Assembly: GCF_010093065.1 (NCBI RefSeq)
Contig: NZ_CP048113.1
Location: 4,464,001 to 4,528,000 of the forward strand
DNA from: Chitinophaga agri
GTDB lineage: Bacteria > Bacteroidota > Bacteroidia > Chitinophagales > Chitinophagaceae
Direction of reading: 5' to 3'
Length of the DNA stretch: 64,000 nt
The notes below the pieces were generated by a model. That model did not search any database and was not told the DNA's origin. It saw nothing but the letters and a program-made list of their open reading frames with translations. The position numbers and the translations under genes were made by a program. Of the stretch, positions 1-9,678 are shown one piece after another; the first letter of the stretch is position 1, and each line of letters begins with the position of its first letter.

Positions 1-579
1 ATAATTATCAGTGTTGATTTCCTGTACCTCCAGCACGCCATCGATATTACTGTTGATGGCATCCAGCATATAAACAGCTTTTGCTTTAGCAGCCTGTAAT
101 GCTTTTATTTTTACCTGTTTGCGGTAATCTTCCATTTTGCTGTGTGTATAGCTGCTGATGTTTACGCTCTCAATACCTTCGTCATCCACTGCGCCAAGGA
201 TGCTGTTTACCTTATCCAGGTTGCTCAGCTTAAGACGATATTGTTTACGCGCCATGAAATCCGGATCTTTTTTCTTTTTGGTCCACAGCTGATCGTAGTT
301 GCTACCAAACACATTAGCAATGGTCAGGTCTTTGGATGAGATACCTGCTTCTTTTACTGCTTTCTGGAGTTGTACCTCCAGCGTATTCATGTCTACTTTG
401 GTTCCTTTATCTTTATACTCGCGCAGTGCGATATCCAGATAGATCTCATCAGGCGTGATCTCTACCTCTGCGGAGCCTGTTACTTCAATCTTCTTAACAG
501 GAGGTCTGTTATCTGTCTGCTGTGCCTGTGATAAAGACGCTATTAATAATCCTGCCATTAAAAACATTACCTTTCTCAT
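1..579 (-). CDS. SIMPL domain (DUF541) protein, C-terminus cut by window edge
   Basis: The frame is open from an ATG at 577-579 to the left edge (193 codons), so the C-terminus is missing. The first ~20 residues form a signal peptide ending near SLSQAQ. It is followed by the SIMPL-type beginning VTGSAEVEITPDEIYLDIAL, then Y-rich and charged segments and a Lys/Ala-rich helix (KALQAAKAKA). This matches the SIMPL/DUF541 (YggE-like) family, periplasmic proteins of uncertain biochemical role that have been linked to oxidative stress and membrane protein quality. No lipobox is seen. It is divergent from the adhesin gene at 803, and the 223 bp between them shows no recognisable gene. Confidence 0.8.
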   Translation of the reverse strand, partial: MRKVMFLMAGLLIASLSQAQQTDNRPPVKKIEVTGSAEVEITPDEIYLDIALREYKDKGTKVDMNTLEVQLQKAVKEAGISSKDLTIANVFGSNYDQLWTKKKKDPDFMARKQYRLKLSNLDKVNSILGAVDDEGIESVNISSYTHSKMEDYRKQVKIKALQAAKAKAVYMLDAINSNIDGVLEVQEINTDNY

Positions 580-802
580 ACTGTTGTGATTTGATGTTAA
601 AATGAATATTAGTTTCCGTTGTTCGCCTATATGATGCGGCAAAATATTCCGATTCCATAAAAGGGCAAAAAAATATTTTGTCAGTATACCAGGCCCCAAC
701 ACTTTACGATTAAAGATATATGGGGCGTCTGACTGTAACGGATGAGCCATAGATATGTTACACTGAATATTTTATTTATTTTACTGACACAGTAATAAGC
801 CT

Positions 803-2755
803 ATGACCAGAATTTTGTTGGTTTTGATAGGATTGTCATGGCTACTTTTATTATCCCATACACCGGTACAAGCCCAGCTACAGACTCCTTATATATTGAA
901 TGGGGCTGCGACACAACGGACGTGCAACTGCTATGTTTTAACGGAAGATCAGGGTACTTCGAGCGGTACAGTATGGAATAAGAATAAGATCAGCCTGAAC
1001 GATTCATTTGACTACTTTTTTGATGTAAACCTGGGATGCAAGGATGAAAATGGTGCAGATGGCATCGGATTCATTCTGCAAACACAGGGCACCAACCTGG
1101 GGGCCACTGGTCAGGGGATCGGCTTTCAGAATATCAGACCATCGCTGGGAGTGATCATTGATACATGGCAGAATAGCGACGATGGTGACCCTTATTACGA
1201 CCATGTGTCCATTCAGATCAATGGAGACATTTCGCACAGCAGCACTAACAATCTGGCCGGTCCTGTTACGGCACTGGCCGGAAGCGACAATATTGAAGAC
1301 TGTAACTGGCATATCTTCCATATCAAATGGAATGCGGTCACTAAACAACTGGATGTCAGCATTGATGATTCGCTGCGCCTGCGTATAACCAAAGACTTGG
1401 TAACCGATGTATTCGGCAACGACCCTATGGTATATTGGGGCTTTGGCGCTGCTACCGGAGGAGCGTCCAATAAACAACAGTTCTGTGCGGCACTCCGTCC
1501 TGAATTACAGTTTGACAACAACCAGTTATTCTGTGACGGGTCAGCCATCGTCTTTGAGGACGACTCCAAATCATTTGGTACCATCACCCGCTGGCGATGG
1601 GATTTCGGCGATGGAACTACATCTGCAATAGCAGATCCTCCTCCTCATACCTACGCAAAACCTGGTAAATACCAGGTAAAAATGATCATAGAAGATAACA
1701 GTGGATGTGTGTCTGACACGATGAAGCAGGACATTACAATTGGCAGTTATCCGGTGCCTGACTTCTCTTACGATTCTCTTTGCACAGGAAGACCCATCAG
1801 CATCAGGGATCAAACAACCGTCGCTGTTGGTACGCTTCGTCAGTGGACATGGGACATGGGTAACGGGGTGATAGATCATTCATCATCGCCGGTCATCGCC
1901 TATGATAACACAGGGAATTACACAGTGACCTTGCAGGTCATGACAGCAGAAGGCTGCGGCGCAGCCACCACGAAACAGGTAAACGTATATCCCACACCTG
2001 CTATTACTGCTACGGGGGGAAGTGTGTGTATCGGTGACGCGATTCCGTTTACCGGCACTGATCTGACACCCGCTATCCCACTTGCACAGTGGTACTGGAA
2101 CTTTGATAACGGACAACAGCAAACCGGTCAGCACATCGACTATATCTATCCCGCGGGAGGCGACTATCAGGCATCTGTACATGCGATGAGTAATAAAGGA
2201 TGTTTTACTGATACGGTCTATATTCCCGTGACAGTCACTGATATAAACCTGTATGTCGGGCGGGATACGCTCATTGCACGGGGACAACCATTACAACTCA
2301 ACGCTGCCGCCAACGGTAATAACCTGCAGTATAACTGGACACCGGATATTGGATTATCTGATCCATATGCGGCCAATCCGGTTGCGTTACTACGTAATGA
2401 TCAGACTTACTACCTGGCGGTTACTTCTCCCCAGGGTTGCATTGCATTAGACACCATAAACGTGAAAGTATATGCCGGTCCGGAGTTTTATGTACCGTCC
2501 GCATTTTCGCCCAATAATGACGGTTTAAATGACGTTTTCAGGGCTATCTCACCAGGTGTACCCGAACTGGATTTCTTTTGTGTATGGAACAGATGGGGAC
2601 AAGAGGTATTCCGCACACAGTCACTTTCAACAGGATGGGATGGCTCATACAAGGGACAACAGATGCCTGCCGGCACTTATGTGTGGATGATACAGGGAAC
2701 GGACTATACCGGGAGAATGTTTAATAGAAAGGGGACTGTGACAATAGTGAGATAG
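803..2755 (+). CDS. Secreted lectin-like/PKD protein with CHU_C (type IX secretion) sorting domain
   Basis: 650 residues. A signal peptide (1-24, ending VQAQ) is followed by a bacterial L-type-lectin-like beta sandwich (~26-227; DGIGFILQ and LGVIIDTWQN are characteristic). Three PKD-like domains follow (~240-312, ~316-395, ~400-480), each with a W/D-x-G-x-G turn such as WRWDFGDGTTS or WTWDMGNG. The C-terminal ~85 residues start FYVPSAFSPNNDGLNDVF and include WNRWGQEVF, which is the gliding-motility-associated CHU_C module used as a type B sorting signal for the type IX secretion system. Role inferred: cell-surface carbohydrate-binding adhesin. It stands alone, convergent with mfd, with a large palindrome between them. 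Confidence 0.85.
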   Translation: MTRILLVLIGLSWLLLLSHTPVQAQLQTPYILNGAATQRTCNCYVLTEDQGTSSGTVWNKNKISLNDSFDYFFDVNLGCKDENGADGIGFILQTQGTNLGATGQGIGFQNIRPSLGVIIDTWQNSDDGDPYYDHVSIQINGDISHSSTNNLAGPVTALAGSDNIEDCNWHIFHIKWNAVTKQLDVSIDDSLRLRITKDLVTDVFGNDPMVYWGFGAATGGASNKQQFCAALRPELQFDNNQLFCDGSAIVFEDDSKSFGTITRWRWDFGDGTTSAIADPPPHTYAKPGKYQVKMIIEDNSGCVSDTMKQDITIGSYPVPDFSYDSLCTGRPISIRDQTTVAVGTLRQWTWDMGNGVIDHSSSPVIAYDNTGNYTVTLQVMTAEGCGAATTKQVNVYPTPAITATGGSVCIGDAIPFTGTDLTPAIPLAQWYWNFDNGQQQTGQHIDYIYPAGGDYQASVHAMSNKGCFTDTVYIPVTVTDINLYVGRDTLIARGQPLQLNAAANGNNLQYNWTPDIGLSDPYAANPVALLRNDQTYYLAVTSPQGCIALDTINVKVYAGPEFYVPSAFSPNNDGLNDVFRAISPGVPELDFFCVWNRWGQEVFRTQSLSTGWDGSYKGQQMPAGTYVWMIQGTDYTGRMFNRKGTVTIVR

Positions 2756-2808
2756 CTAAGAATTTGAAATAGAAATGCAGCGGAAATAAACCAGTATAAT
2801 GCGTAGCA

Positions 2809-2868
2809 GGATCTTATAAAAGGGAAAGGGATTTCAATATTGAAATCCCTTTCCCTTTTATAAGATCC
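2809..2868. terminator. Perfect 60-bp palindrome between convergent genes
   Basis: Two 30-bp arms are exact reverse complements with no spacer; the centre is TTTCAATATTGAAA at about 2831-2846. It lies 54 bp after the adhesin stop and 56 bp before the mfd stop, so it can act as a terminator hairpin for both convergent transcripts. There is no long T-run beyond the arms, although the arms themselves carry A- and T-rich stretches. The arm length is unusual for a simple terminator. Confidence 0.6.
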
Positions 2869-2923
2869 GACATTAATATGCTGCAAACATTTCGGTAGCA
2901 GCAAGGGTATTTATACTTCATTC

Positions 2924-5900
2924 CTAATTCTTCCTCGCATCTTCCATTGTCTTCAGGAAATCATACAGGTCACTCATTGACGTTATCTTATCTACCGCCA
3001 GTATAAAGTTCTTACCTACCTGCCTCAGCTTCGCATTATTCACCCGGGTCTGAATATAGGTGAGAATGTGATTAAAGGTAGGTGATTCGAAGTATGGAGA
3101 ATCTGGATTGTTGATGAAATAACAACGCAATTTTTCTTCTTTCAGCATCATCTTTTCAAAGCCAAGTTTGATCGCCATCCAACGGCAACGGATCATACAG
3201 AACAGATCTTTGACCGGCTCAGGTATAGGACCAAAGCGGTCCTGCATCTCAGCTTCAAATGCCTGGAGTTTGCTTTCCAGTGTGATGTTATCCAGTTCCT
3301 GATAGAGATTCAGACGTTCCTGTATACTTTCTACATAGCTATCTGGAATCAGTATTTCCAGGTCAGTATCAATCGTACAGTCGCTGACGAAATCTTTCTT
3401 CTCTTCCAGTTGCTCTTTAAAGAGATCACGGAATTCGTTCTGCTTCAGTTCACGGATAGCTTCATCCAGGATCTTCTGATACATATCAAATCCTATCTCT
3501 GCCATGAATCCGCTTTGCTCACCACCCAGCAGGTTACCGGCACCACGGATATCCAGGTCACGCATGGCGATCTGGAAACCACTACCCAGTTCACTATGCT
3601 GTTCCAGTGTTTGCAGGCGCTTACGGCTATCACCAGGTAAGGTGCTCATCGGAGGTGCTAACAGGTAACAGAATGCCTTTTTGTTACTACGTCCTACACG
3701 TCCGCGCAGCTGATGCAGATCACTTAATCCGAAATGATGTGCGTTGTTGATGATAATGGTATTCGCGTTAGGAATGTCCACACCACTTTCGACTATGTTG
3801 GTACATACCAGTACATCATATTTACGATCGATGAAATCGAGTATCACTTCTTCCAGCTGATGTCCTTCCATCTGGCCATGTGCTGTTGCAATAGACAGGT
3901 CAGGACACAGCCCTTTGATCAGACTACTCATTTCACCCAGGCCCTTCACACGGTTGTATACAAAGTATACCTGTCCGCCACGCTCTGTTTCGTAATAGAT
4001 CGCATCACGGATCAGGTCCTGATCGAAGACATGTACTTCTGTTTCTATCGGCTGTCTGTTAGGCGGAGGCGTATTGATCACTGACAGGTCTCTCGCACCC
4101 ATGAGTGAGAACTGCAATGTTCTCGGTATAGGTGTAGCCGTTAGTGTCAATGTATCCACGTTTACTTTGAGTTGTTTTAGTTTCTCTTTCGCAGATACAC
4201 CAAACTTCTGTTCTTCATCGACAACGAGTACACCCAGGTCTTTAAACTTCACCTCCTTACCTAATAAAGCATGCGTACCGATGATGATATCGATCTTCCC
4301 TTCGGCCAGTCTTTGCAGTGTTTCCTTCTTCTCTTTGGCCGATTTGAAACGGTTCAGATAATCGACAGTACAAGGGAAGTCTTTCAGACGTTCTGAGAAA
4401 GTCTTAAAGTGCTGGAACGCCAGGATAGTCGTAGGCACCAATACAGCAGCCTGTTTACCATCTACGATGGATTTAAAGGCAGCGCGTATTGCAATTTCGG
4501 TTTTACCGAAACCAACATCACCACACACCAGGCGGTCCATTGGAGAAGGAGACTCCATATCACGCTTCACATCGGCAGTCGCCTTACTTTGATCAGGCGT
4601 ATCTTCATACAGGAAGGATGCTTCCAGTTCTGTTTGCAGATAGGTATCCAGTGTATGGGCAAAGCCCTGCTGTGCCTTACGTGCTGCATATAGTGTGATC
4701 AGGTCTTTCGCAATATCCTTAACCTGCGTTTTAGCCTTTTCTTTCAGCTTATCCCAGGCATCGCTACCGAGTTTATTCACCCGCGGTTCAACACCTTCCT
4801 TACCCGAATATTTACTGATCTTATGCAGCGAGTTAATGTTTACATACAAGAGGTCATTGTTCTTGTAAATAATGCGGATCGCCTCCTGCATTTTACCACC
4901 AACTTCTATCTTCTGCAAACCGCTATATACCCCTACACCATGATCAATATGCGTTACGAAATCACCTGCCTGTAGCTCACGCAGGGTTTTCATCGTAATC
5001 GCCTTGTTCTTGTTATAGGCCTGCTTTACCTTGTATTTATGATAACGCTGGAAGATCTGATGATCAGTGTAGACAACCAGCTTCAGTGAGTGATCAATAA
5101 AGCCATGGCTGACAGGTAGAGGAATAGGGTAGAAGGTAAATTCGGCCTTCAGGTCTTCAAAGATGCTACGCAGCCTTTCCAGCTGACGGGCATTCTCTGC
5201 AAATATGAAAAGCGCGTATTTATTCTTATTGTGCGTGTCCAGGTCCTTGATCAGCATTTCAAACTGTCTGTTAAAGACAGGTTGTTCCTGCGTCTCGAAA
5301 TTCAGCGGTGTAAATGAGCGATTGGTCTCTGACCACCACTGCCGGCTGCCAAACACAATACAGTGCCTGCCCAGCATTTGCTGCATCAGAGGATGTGCTT
5401 TGACGAAATCAGCTTCGGTGAGTGTGATGGTATCATCATCGCCGACTTTTACGGACTGCCCTGTTTGCAGGAATACGTCCAGTCGTTCTTCCATCTGCAA
5501 TACCACTTCCTGCACATAACCGGGATCTTTCATCCAGATAACGGTATTCTCAGGAAGGAATTCAAATAAAGAAGCTTTCTGATGATCCATTCCCTGTGTG
5601 TCCATATTGGCGATCAGTGTCACCTGGTTGAGCTTCCTTTCGCTCAGCTGACTTTCCGGATCAAACAGACGGATAGAGTCGATATCTTCTCCGAAGAGCT
5701 CAATACGGTATGGCTTCTCATTACCAAAAGAATAGATATCGAGGATGCCTCCACGTACTGCATATTGTCCCGGTTCGTACACAAAATCTGTGAACTCAAA
5801 ACCCCAGGTTACCAGCCTATCCAGCAGATCATCTACTTTCAGCACATCACCCACTTTCAGTTGCACCATATTGCTGGTAAAAGCAACAGACGCAGCTACT

Positions 5901-6301
5901 TTTTCCCAAAGTGCTTCAGGATAGGTAACCAGTACCTTCTTGTGTATAGAGGGCCCGGAGAACTTCATCAGTGCTTCCGTGCGCAACATACTGTGACTAC
6001 TGTTGATCTCGTTGAAATAGCCGGCCTTTTTAAAGGAGTCCGGAAAATAGAAGACGTCGAGTGCCTGGGTAACTGATTCCAGGTCATTATGGAAATAAGC
6101 AGCCTCTTCTCTGTCGTTCAGAATGAAAAGATGATTAACGGAGTTGGCCATCTCCCAAGCTCCCGCAGCTACGAATGTAGTGGCACTACCGGTTAATCCT
6201 GTTAATTGATAATACTGTGGATCGGACAAATGTATCCCTTTCACCAGCTGTTGCAGGCGGGAATCTCGCTGGTACAGTTGTAATACAGCCTGTATATTCA
6301 T
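2924..6301 (-). CDS. mfd: Transcription-repair coupling factor Mfd
   Basis: 1125 residues. This ATP-dependent DNA translocase removes stalled RNA polymerase from damaged DNA and recruits nucleotide excision repair. The order of domains is typical: an N-terminal UvrB-like region (~1-440), a CarD-like RNA polymerase interaction domain (~445-510, GDFVTHIDHGVGVYSG), superfamily 2 helicase lobes with Walker A GDVGFGKTE (~597) and DEEQ box (~695), then SATPIPRT-like motif III (LTATPIPRTL) and motif VI (QLRGRVGRS), and a C-terminal TRCF regulatory domain. Length is normal for Bacteroidota Mfd. The -7 box TATCTTTG lies just upstream, giving a very short leader. Confidence 0.97.
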   Translation of the reverse strand: MNIQAVLQLYQRDSRLQQLVKGIHLSDPQYYQLTGLTGSATTFVAAGAWEMANSVNHLFILNDREEAAYFHNDLESVTQALDVFYFPDSFKKAGYFNEINSSHSMLRTEALMKFSGPSIHKKVLVTYPEALWEKVAASVAFTSNMVQLKVGDVLKVDDLLDRLVTWGFEFTDFVYEPGQYAVRGGILDIYSFGNEKPYRIELFGEDIDSIRLFDPESQLSERKLNQVTLIANMDTQGMDHQKASLFEFLPENTVIWMKDPGYVQEVVLQMEERLDVFLQTGQSVKVGDDDTITLTEADFVKAHPLMQQMLGRHCIVFGSRQWWSETNRSFTPLNFETQEQPVFNRQFEMLIKDLDTHNKNKYALFIFAENARQLERLRSIFEDLKAEFTFYPIPLPVSHGFIDHSLKLVVYTDHQIFQRYHKYKVKQAYNKNKAITMKTLRELQAGDFVTHIDHGVGVYSGLQKIEVGGKMQEAIRIIYKNNDLLYVNINSLHKISKYSGKEGVEPRVNKLGSDAWDKLKEKAKTQVKDIAKDLITLYAARKAQQGFAHTLDTYLQTELEASFLYEDTPDQSKATADVKRDMESPSPMDRLVCGDVGFGKTEIAIRAAFKSIVDGKQAAVLVPTTILAFQHFKTFSERLKDFPCTVDYLNRFKSAKEKKETLQRLAEGKIDIIIGTHALLGKEVKFKDLGVLVVDEEQKFGVSAKEKLKQLKVNVDTLTLTATPIPRTLQFSLMGARDLSVINTPPPNRQPIETEVHVFDQDLIRDAIYYETERGGQVYFVYNRVKGLGEMSSLIKGLCPDLSIATAHGQMEGHQLEEVILDFIDRKYDVLVCTNIVESGVDIPNANTIIINNAHHFGLSDLHQLRGRVGRSNKKAFCYLLAPPMSTLPGDSRKRLQTLEQHSELGSGFQIAMRDLDIRGAGNLLGGEQSGFMAEIGFDMYQKILDEAIRELKQNEFRDLFKEQLEEKKDFVSDCTIDTDLEILIPDSYVESIQERLNLYQELDNITLESKLQAFEAEMQDRFGPIPEPVKDLFCMIRCRWMAIKLGFEKMMLKEEKLRCYFINNPDSPYFESPTFNHILTYIQTRVNNAKLRQVGKNFILAVDKITSMSDLYDFLKTMEDARKN

Positions 6302-6309
6302 GAGGGTTG

Positions 6310-6317
6310 CAAAGATA
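6310..6317 (-). promoter_or_regulatory. Bacteroidota-type -7 box for mfd
   Basis: On the minus strand this reads TATCTTTG, matching the TAnnTTTG consensus of the primary Bacteroidota sigma factor. It ends 9 bp before the mfd ATG, which implies a nearly leaderless message. No clear -33 TTG was found at the expected spacing. Confidence 0.4.
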
Positions 6318-6415
6318 CGGAATTAGTACTATCAGTCCATACACAGTGTACCTGACCGGCTCAATCTGTTTACGGACTAAAATGGTTATATTTAGTATAA
6401 ATAAATTCCACTCAA

Positions 6416-7135
6416 ATGGCGGACCAATGGTATAAGGGACTGGTGACCCGTATCGTACAGGAAACCCATAACACCCGCCGGTTCTGGATACAGGTACCGG
6501 AAATGGAGCAATTCAACTTTAAGGCAGGGCAGTTCGTAACCCTTGATCTTCCCATACATGAACAAAAGAATAAACGGTGGCGCAGTTATTCCATTGCATC
6601 CCCCCCTGACGGCAGCAATGTCATTGAGCTCGTGATCGTATTGCTGGAAGGAGGCGCGGGCACCAATTACCTGTTCAATCACGTGGGGGAGGGGAGTGAG
6701 CTTATATTAAAAGGGCCATTGGGCCATTTTACCCTACCGGAACAGCTGGACAAGGACCTGTTCTTTATCTGCACAGGTACAGGCATCGCTCCCTTCCGGT
6801 CAATGGCACAATATATTAAAGCGCATGACCTGCCGCATCCCCCGATCCATCTGATCTATGGATGCCGGCAGCAGTGTGATCTGTTATATGCTGCTGAGAT
6901 GTGGGAGCTGGAAAAAGAGTTGACGGATTTTCATTATACGCCCACACTGTCAAGGGATGAAAACGGCTGGCTGGGCAGGAAAGGGTACGTGCATCTCATC
7001 TACGAAGAACTGGCCAAAAACCAGCCGGCGCATTTCTTCCTATGCGGCTGGAAGAATATGATCGATGAGGCAAAACACCGGATCCTGGCGCTGGGTTATG
7101 ACAGGCATGATATTCACCAGGAGCTGTACGGCTGA
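6416..7135 (+). CDS. Ferredoxin--NADP reductase family flavoprotein
   Basis: 239 residues, no signal peptide, cytoplasmic. The N-terminal half is an FAD-binding beta barrel with the diagnostic RSYSIAS motif (56-62). The C-terminal half is a Rossmann NAD(P)-binding domain with CTGTGIAPFRSM (~117-128), LIYGCR, and the CGWKNMIDEA segment near the end. It belongs to the single-chain FNR/oxidoreductase family that transfers electrons between NAD(P)H and a one-electron carrier; the partner protein is not visible here. It lies between divergent mfd and convergent glyS, and is apparently monocistronic, with a terminator hairpin 41 bp after the stop. Confidence 0.85.
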   Translation: MADQWYKGLVTRIVQETHNTRRFWIQVPEMEQFNFKAGQFVTLDLPIHEQKNKRWRSYSIASPPDGSNVIELVIVLLEGGAGTNYLFNHVGEGSELILKGPLGHFTLPEQLDKDLFFICTGTGIAPFRSMAQYIKAHDLPHPPIHLIYGCRQQCDLLYAAEMWELEKELTDFHYTPTLSRDENGWLGRKGYVHLIYEELAKNQPAHFFLCGWKNMIDEAKHRILALGYDRHDIHQELYG

Positions 7136-7176
7136 GAAAGGCCTGGCATCACGTACTATTGCCATCGGGGCAAATA

Positions 7177-7205
7177 AAAAGGCCACATCTTGGATGTGGC
7201 CTTTT
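7177..7205. terminator. Bidirectional intrinsic terminator
   Basis: A 13-bp perfect stem (AAAAGGCCACATC with its complement) encloses the loop TTG. It is flanked by A-run and T-run on the two sides, so it can terminate both the reductase gene (plus) and glyS (minus). Confidence 0.8.
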
Positions 7206-7223
7206 ATCATATATGAACGTATC

Positions 7224-8654
7224 CTATTCGTTGATCTTATTCAGCACGATCTCTTTCACTTTATCCATTGGCACTCTTTCCTGTTCCATACTATCGCGGT
7301 AACGGATGGTAACAGTATTGTCTTCCTTGGTCTGGTGATCGATGGTTACGCAGAATGGTGTGCCAATAGCATCCTGACGGCGGTAACGCTTACCGATAGC
7401 ATCTTTCTCTTCGTAGAAGCAATGGAATGCTGGTTTACATTTATCCATCAGTTCCTTTGCGAGTTCAGGCAGACCGTCTTTCTTAGTCAGTGGGAAGATA
7501 GCCAGTTTAACAGGGGCCAGCTTCGCAGGCAGCTTCATTACTACACGGCTGTCTTCTTTGCCATCCTTGGTCAGATCTTCTTCGTAGTAAGCATCACAGA
7601 TGGTTAACAGGAACATACGATCCAGACCGATAGAGGTTTCTATCACGTAAGGAATGTAGTTCTGGTTAATTTCTGTATCGAAGTACTGCATTTTCTTTCT
7701 GCTGAACTCCTGGTGTCTGCTCAGGTCATGATCTGTACGGCTGTGAATACCTTCTACCTCTTTGAAACCGATAGGGAATTCGTATTCAATATCCTCCGCA
7801 GCATCCGCATAGAATGCCAGTTTATCATGCACATGGAATCTGTACTTATTCGGATCGATGCCTAAGCTCTTATGCCATTTCAGACGCTCTTCCTTCCAGT
7901 ATGCAAACCACTCTTTCTGGGTGCCAGGGCGCACGAAGAACTGCATTTCCATCTGCTCAAATTCACGCATACGGAAGATGAACTGACGGGCTACGATCTC
8001 GTTACGGAAAGCCTTACCTACCTGTGCGATACCAAAAGGTATCTTCATACGACCGGTTTTCTGCACGTTCAGGAAGTTTACAAAGATACCCTGAGCCGTT
8101 TCCGGACGCAGGTATATTTCACTTGCATCTTCTGCTACGCTACCCACCTGTGTGGAGAACATCAGGTTGAACTGACGCACCTCTGTCCAGTTAGCAGTGT
8201 TGCTAACGCTACATTTGATTTTATAAGTTTCGATCAGCGTTTTCAGACCTGCCAGGTCATCCGCTGCCAGTAATTCATTCATTTTAGCGATCAGCTCATC
8301 CCTGTTACCCTCTGGCAGGGTCTCAGCATGCGCTTCGATCAGGTGGTCTACACGATAGCGTTTTTTGCTATCCTTGTTATCGATCATTGGATCACTGAAT
8401 CCATCTACGTGTCCGGATGCCTTCCAGATAGTTGGGTGCATGAAGATGGCAGAGTCAATCCCCACGATGTTTTCGTGCATCTGGGTCATGCTTTTCCACC
8501 AGTAATCGCGGATATTCTTCTTCAACTGTGCTCCGTTCTGGCCGTAATCATAGACAGCGCTTAAGCCATCATAAATTTCACTGGACTGAAATACGAAGCC
8601 GTATTCTTTACAATGCGAGATAATCGCCTGGAATTTGTTCTGATCTGTAGCCAT
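7224..8654 (-). CDS. glyS: Glycyl-tRNA synthetase, homodimeric type
   Basis: 476 residues. It charges tRNA-Gly with glycine. It is the single-chain class II enzyme (eukaryote/archaea-like type), not the alpha2beta2 type. The N-terminal SSEIYDGLSAVYDYGQNG block, YLRPETAQGIF, motif 2 (GKAFRNEI), and motif 3 (SIGLDRMFL) are all present, followed by the anticodon-binding domain with APVKLAIFPL. It is the last gene of a minus-strand run, but a TATATTTG box in the 44-bp gap suggests its own promoter. The hairpin at 7177 closes the transcript. Confidence 0.96.
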   Translation of the reverse strand: MATDQNKFQAIISHCKEYGFVFQSSEIYDGLSAVYDYGQNGAQLKKNIRDYWWKSMTQMHENIVGIDSAIFMHPTIWKASGHVDGFSDPMIDNKDSKKRYRVDHLIEAHAETLPEGNRDELIAKMNELLAADDLAGLKTLIETYKIKCSVSNTANWTEVRQFNLMFSTQVGSVAEDASEIYLRPETAQGIFVNFLNVQKTGRMKIPFGIAQVGKAFRNEIVARQFIFRMREFEQMEMQFFVRPGTQKEWFAYWKEERLKWHKSLGIDPNKYRFHVHDKLAFYADAAEDIEYEFPIGFKEVEGIHSRTDHDLSRHQEFSRKKMQYFDTEINQNYIPYVIETSIGLDRMFLLTICDAYYEEDLTKDGKEDSRVVMKLPAKLAPVKLAIFPLTKKDGLPELAKELMDKCKPAFHCFYEEKDAIGKRYRRQDAIGTPFCVTIDHQTKEDNTVTIRYRDSMEQERVPMDKVKEIVLNKINE

Positions 8655-8661
8655 AGTGGCG

Positions 8662-8669
8662 CAAATATA
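8662..8669 (-). promoter_or_regulatory. -7 box for glyS
   Basis: The minus strand reads TATATTTG, an exact TAnnTTTG match, 7 bp before the glyS ATG. Transcription would start almost at the start codon. It lies inside the short yihY-glyS gap, so glyS can be expressed independently of the upstream genes. Confidence 0.45.
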
Positions 8670-8698
8670 ATAATGGTTTTCGGAATTAGAGGTGGCAG

Positions 8699-9652
8699 CT
8701 AGCTACCTTTTTCACTGGTCACAGGGGCTGTTACAGGCAGTTCATCCGTTTCCACGGGAACTTCCTTTACATATACGGCATATTCATTAGGTCTGATCTT
8801 CCCGCCGAAATGCTGTACATACACCTGGGTAAATTCGGCCCCAAAATACAGGATTATGGCTGAATAATACACCCAGAGCAGTATAATTACAATAGAGCCT
8901 GCTGCACCATAGGCCGTTCCGACCTTACTGGAGCCCAGGTACATTCCAATAGCGAACTTCCCCACCATAAACAGGATGGCTGTTGTGACCGCCCCGACAA
9001 TGACATGTTTCCACTTTATCTTGGCATCGGGCAGTACCTTAAATATAATGGCAAAGAGGGAACTGATAATTATAAAAGTAAGCGCCAGGTTGACAATATA
9101 TACCAATACCATGGTCACCTGCGGGAACAGAACGGCCAGCTGGCGGCTGAACAGTTCAATAATACCGTTCATAGCCAGTGACACCATCAGGATGAACCCG
9201 AGGCTAACCACCATGGAAAACGACAAGAGACGGTTCAGCAGCATCTTGATCAGGCCATTCTTAGGTTTGGCCTTTAGCTGCCAGATAAAATTAATAGAGT
9301 CCTGTATTTCGCCGAAAACGCTGGTTGCACCGATGATCAGGGTGACAATCCCTACTACTGTCGCCCATGTAGAGTCACCGGAGAGGGCGGCATTCTTGAT
9401 CATCTGCTGGATCTGAAGGGCGGCTTCATTACCGACCATGTCATTTATCTGCCCATAAACGCTACCTTCTATGGCTTCTTTTCCCAGGAATACGTCACAC
9501 AGGGTAATGATGACGATGAGCATGGGGGCAATAGAAAAAATAGTGTAATAGGAGAGTGCCGCACTCAGTTTGAGCACCTTATCATCCATAAAGTCATTGA
9601 CAGTCTGTTTCAGTATCTGCCAGTAGGTTTTTATTTTCTCAGGGATCTTCAT
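8699..9652 (-). CDS. YihY/BrkB family inner-membrane protein
   Basis: 317 residues with six predicted hydrophobic segments. The N-terminal LSAALSYYTIFSIAPMLIV block and GAAGSIVIILLWVYYSAII near the C-terminus are hallmarks of the YihY/virulence factor BrkB family (UPF0761). Biochemical function in this family is not settled; earlier assignment to RNase BN is incorrect. The charged C-terminal tail (~285-317) is cytoplasmic. It follows the MazG-like gene by 26 bp and precedes glyS by 44 bp on the same strand. Confidence 0.88.
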   Translation of the reverse strand: MKIPEKIKTYWQILKQTVNDFMDDKVLKLSAALSYYTIFSIAPMLIVIITLCDVFLGKEAIEGSVYGQINDMVGNEAALQIQQMIKNAALSGDSTWATVVGIVTLIIGATSVFGEIQDSINFIWQLKAKPKNGLIKMLLNRLLSFSMVVSLGFILMVSLAMNGIIELFSRQLAVLFPQVTMVLVYIVNLALTFIIISSLFAIIFKVLPDAKIKWKHVIVGAVTTAILFMVGKFAIGMYLGSSKVGTAYGAAGSIVIILLWVYYSAIILYFGAEFTQVYVQHFGGKIRPNEYAVYVKEVPVETDELPVTAPVTSEKGS

Positions 9653-9678
9653 ATGATTGGTTTAACAAAAAACCTGCC

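Noticed and set aside
5582..6076. 164-codon plus-strand ORF inside mfd
   Set aside because: Antisense to conserved Mfd coding sequence and without recognisable domains.
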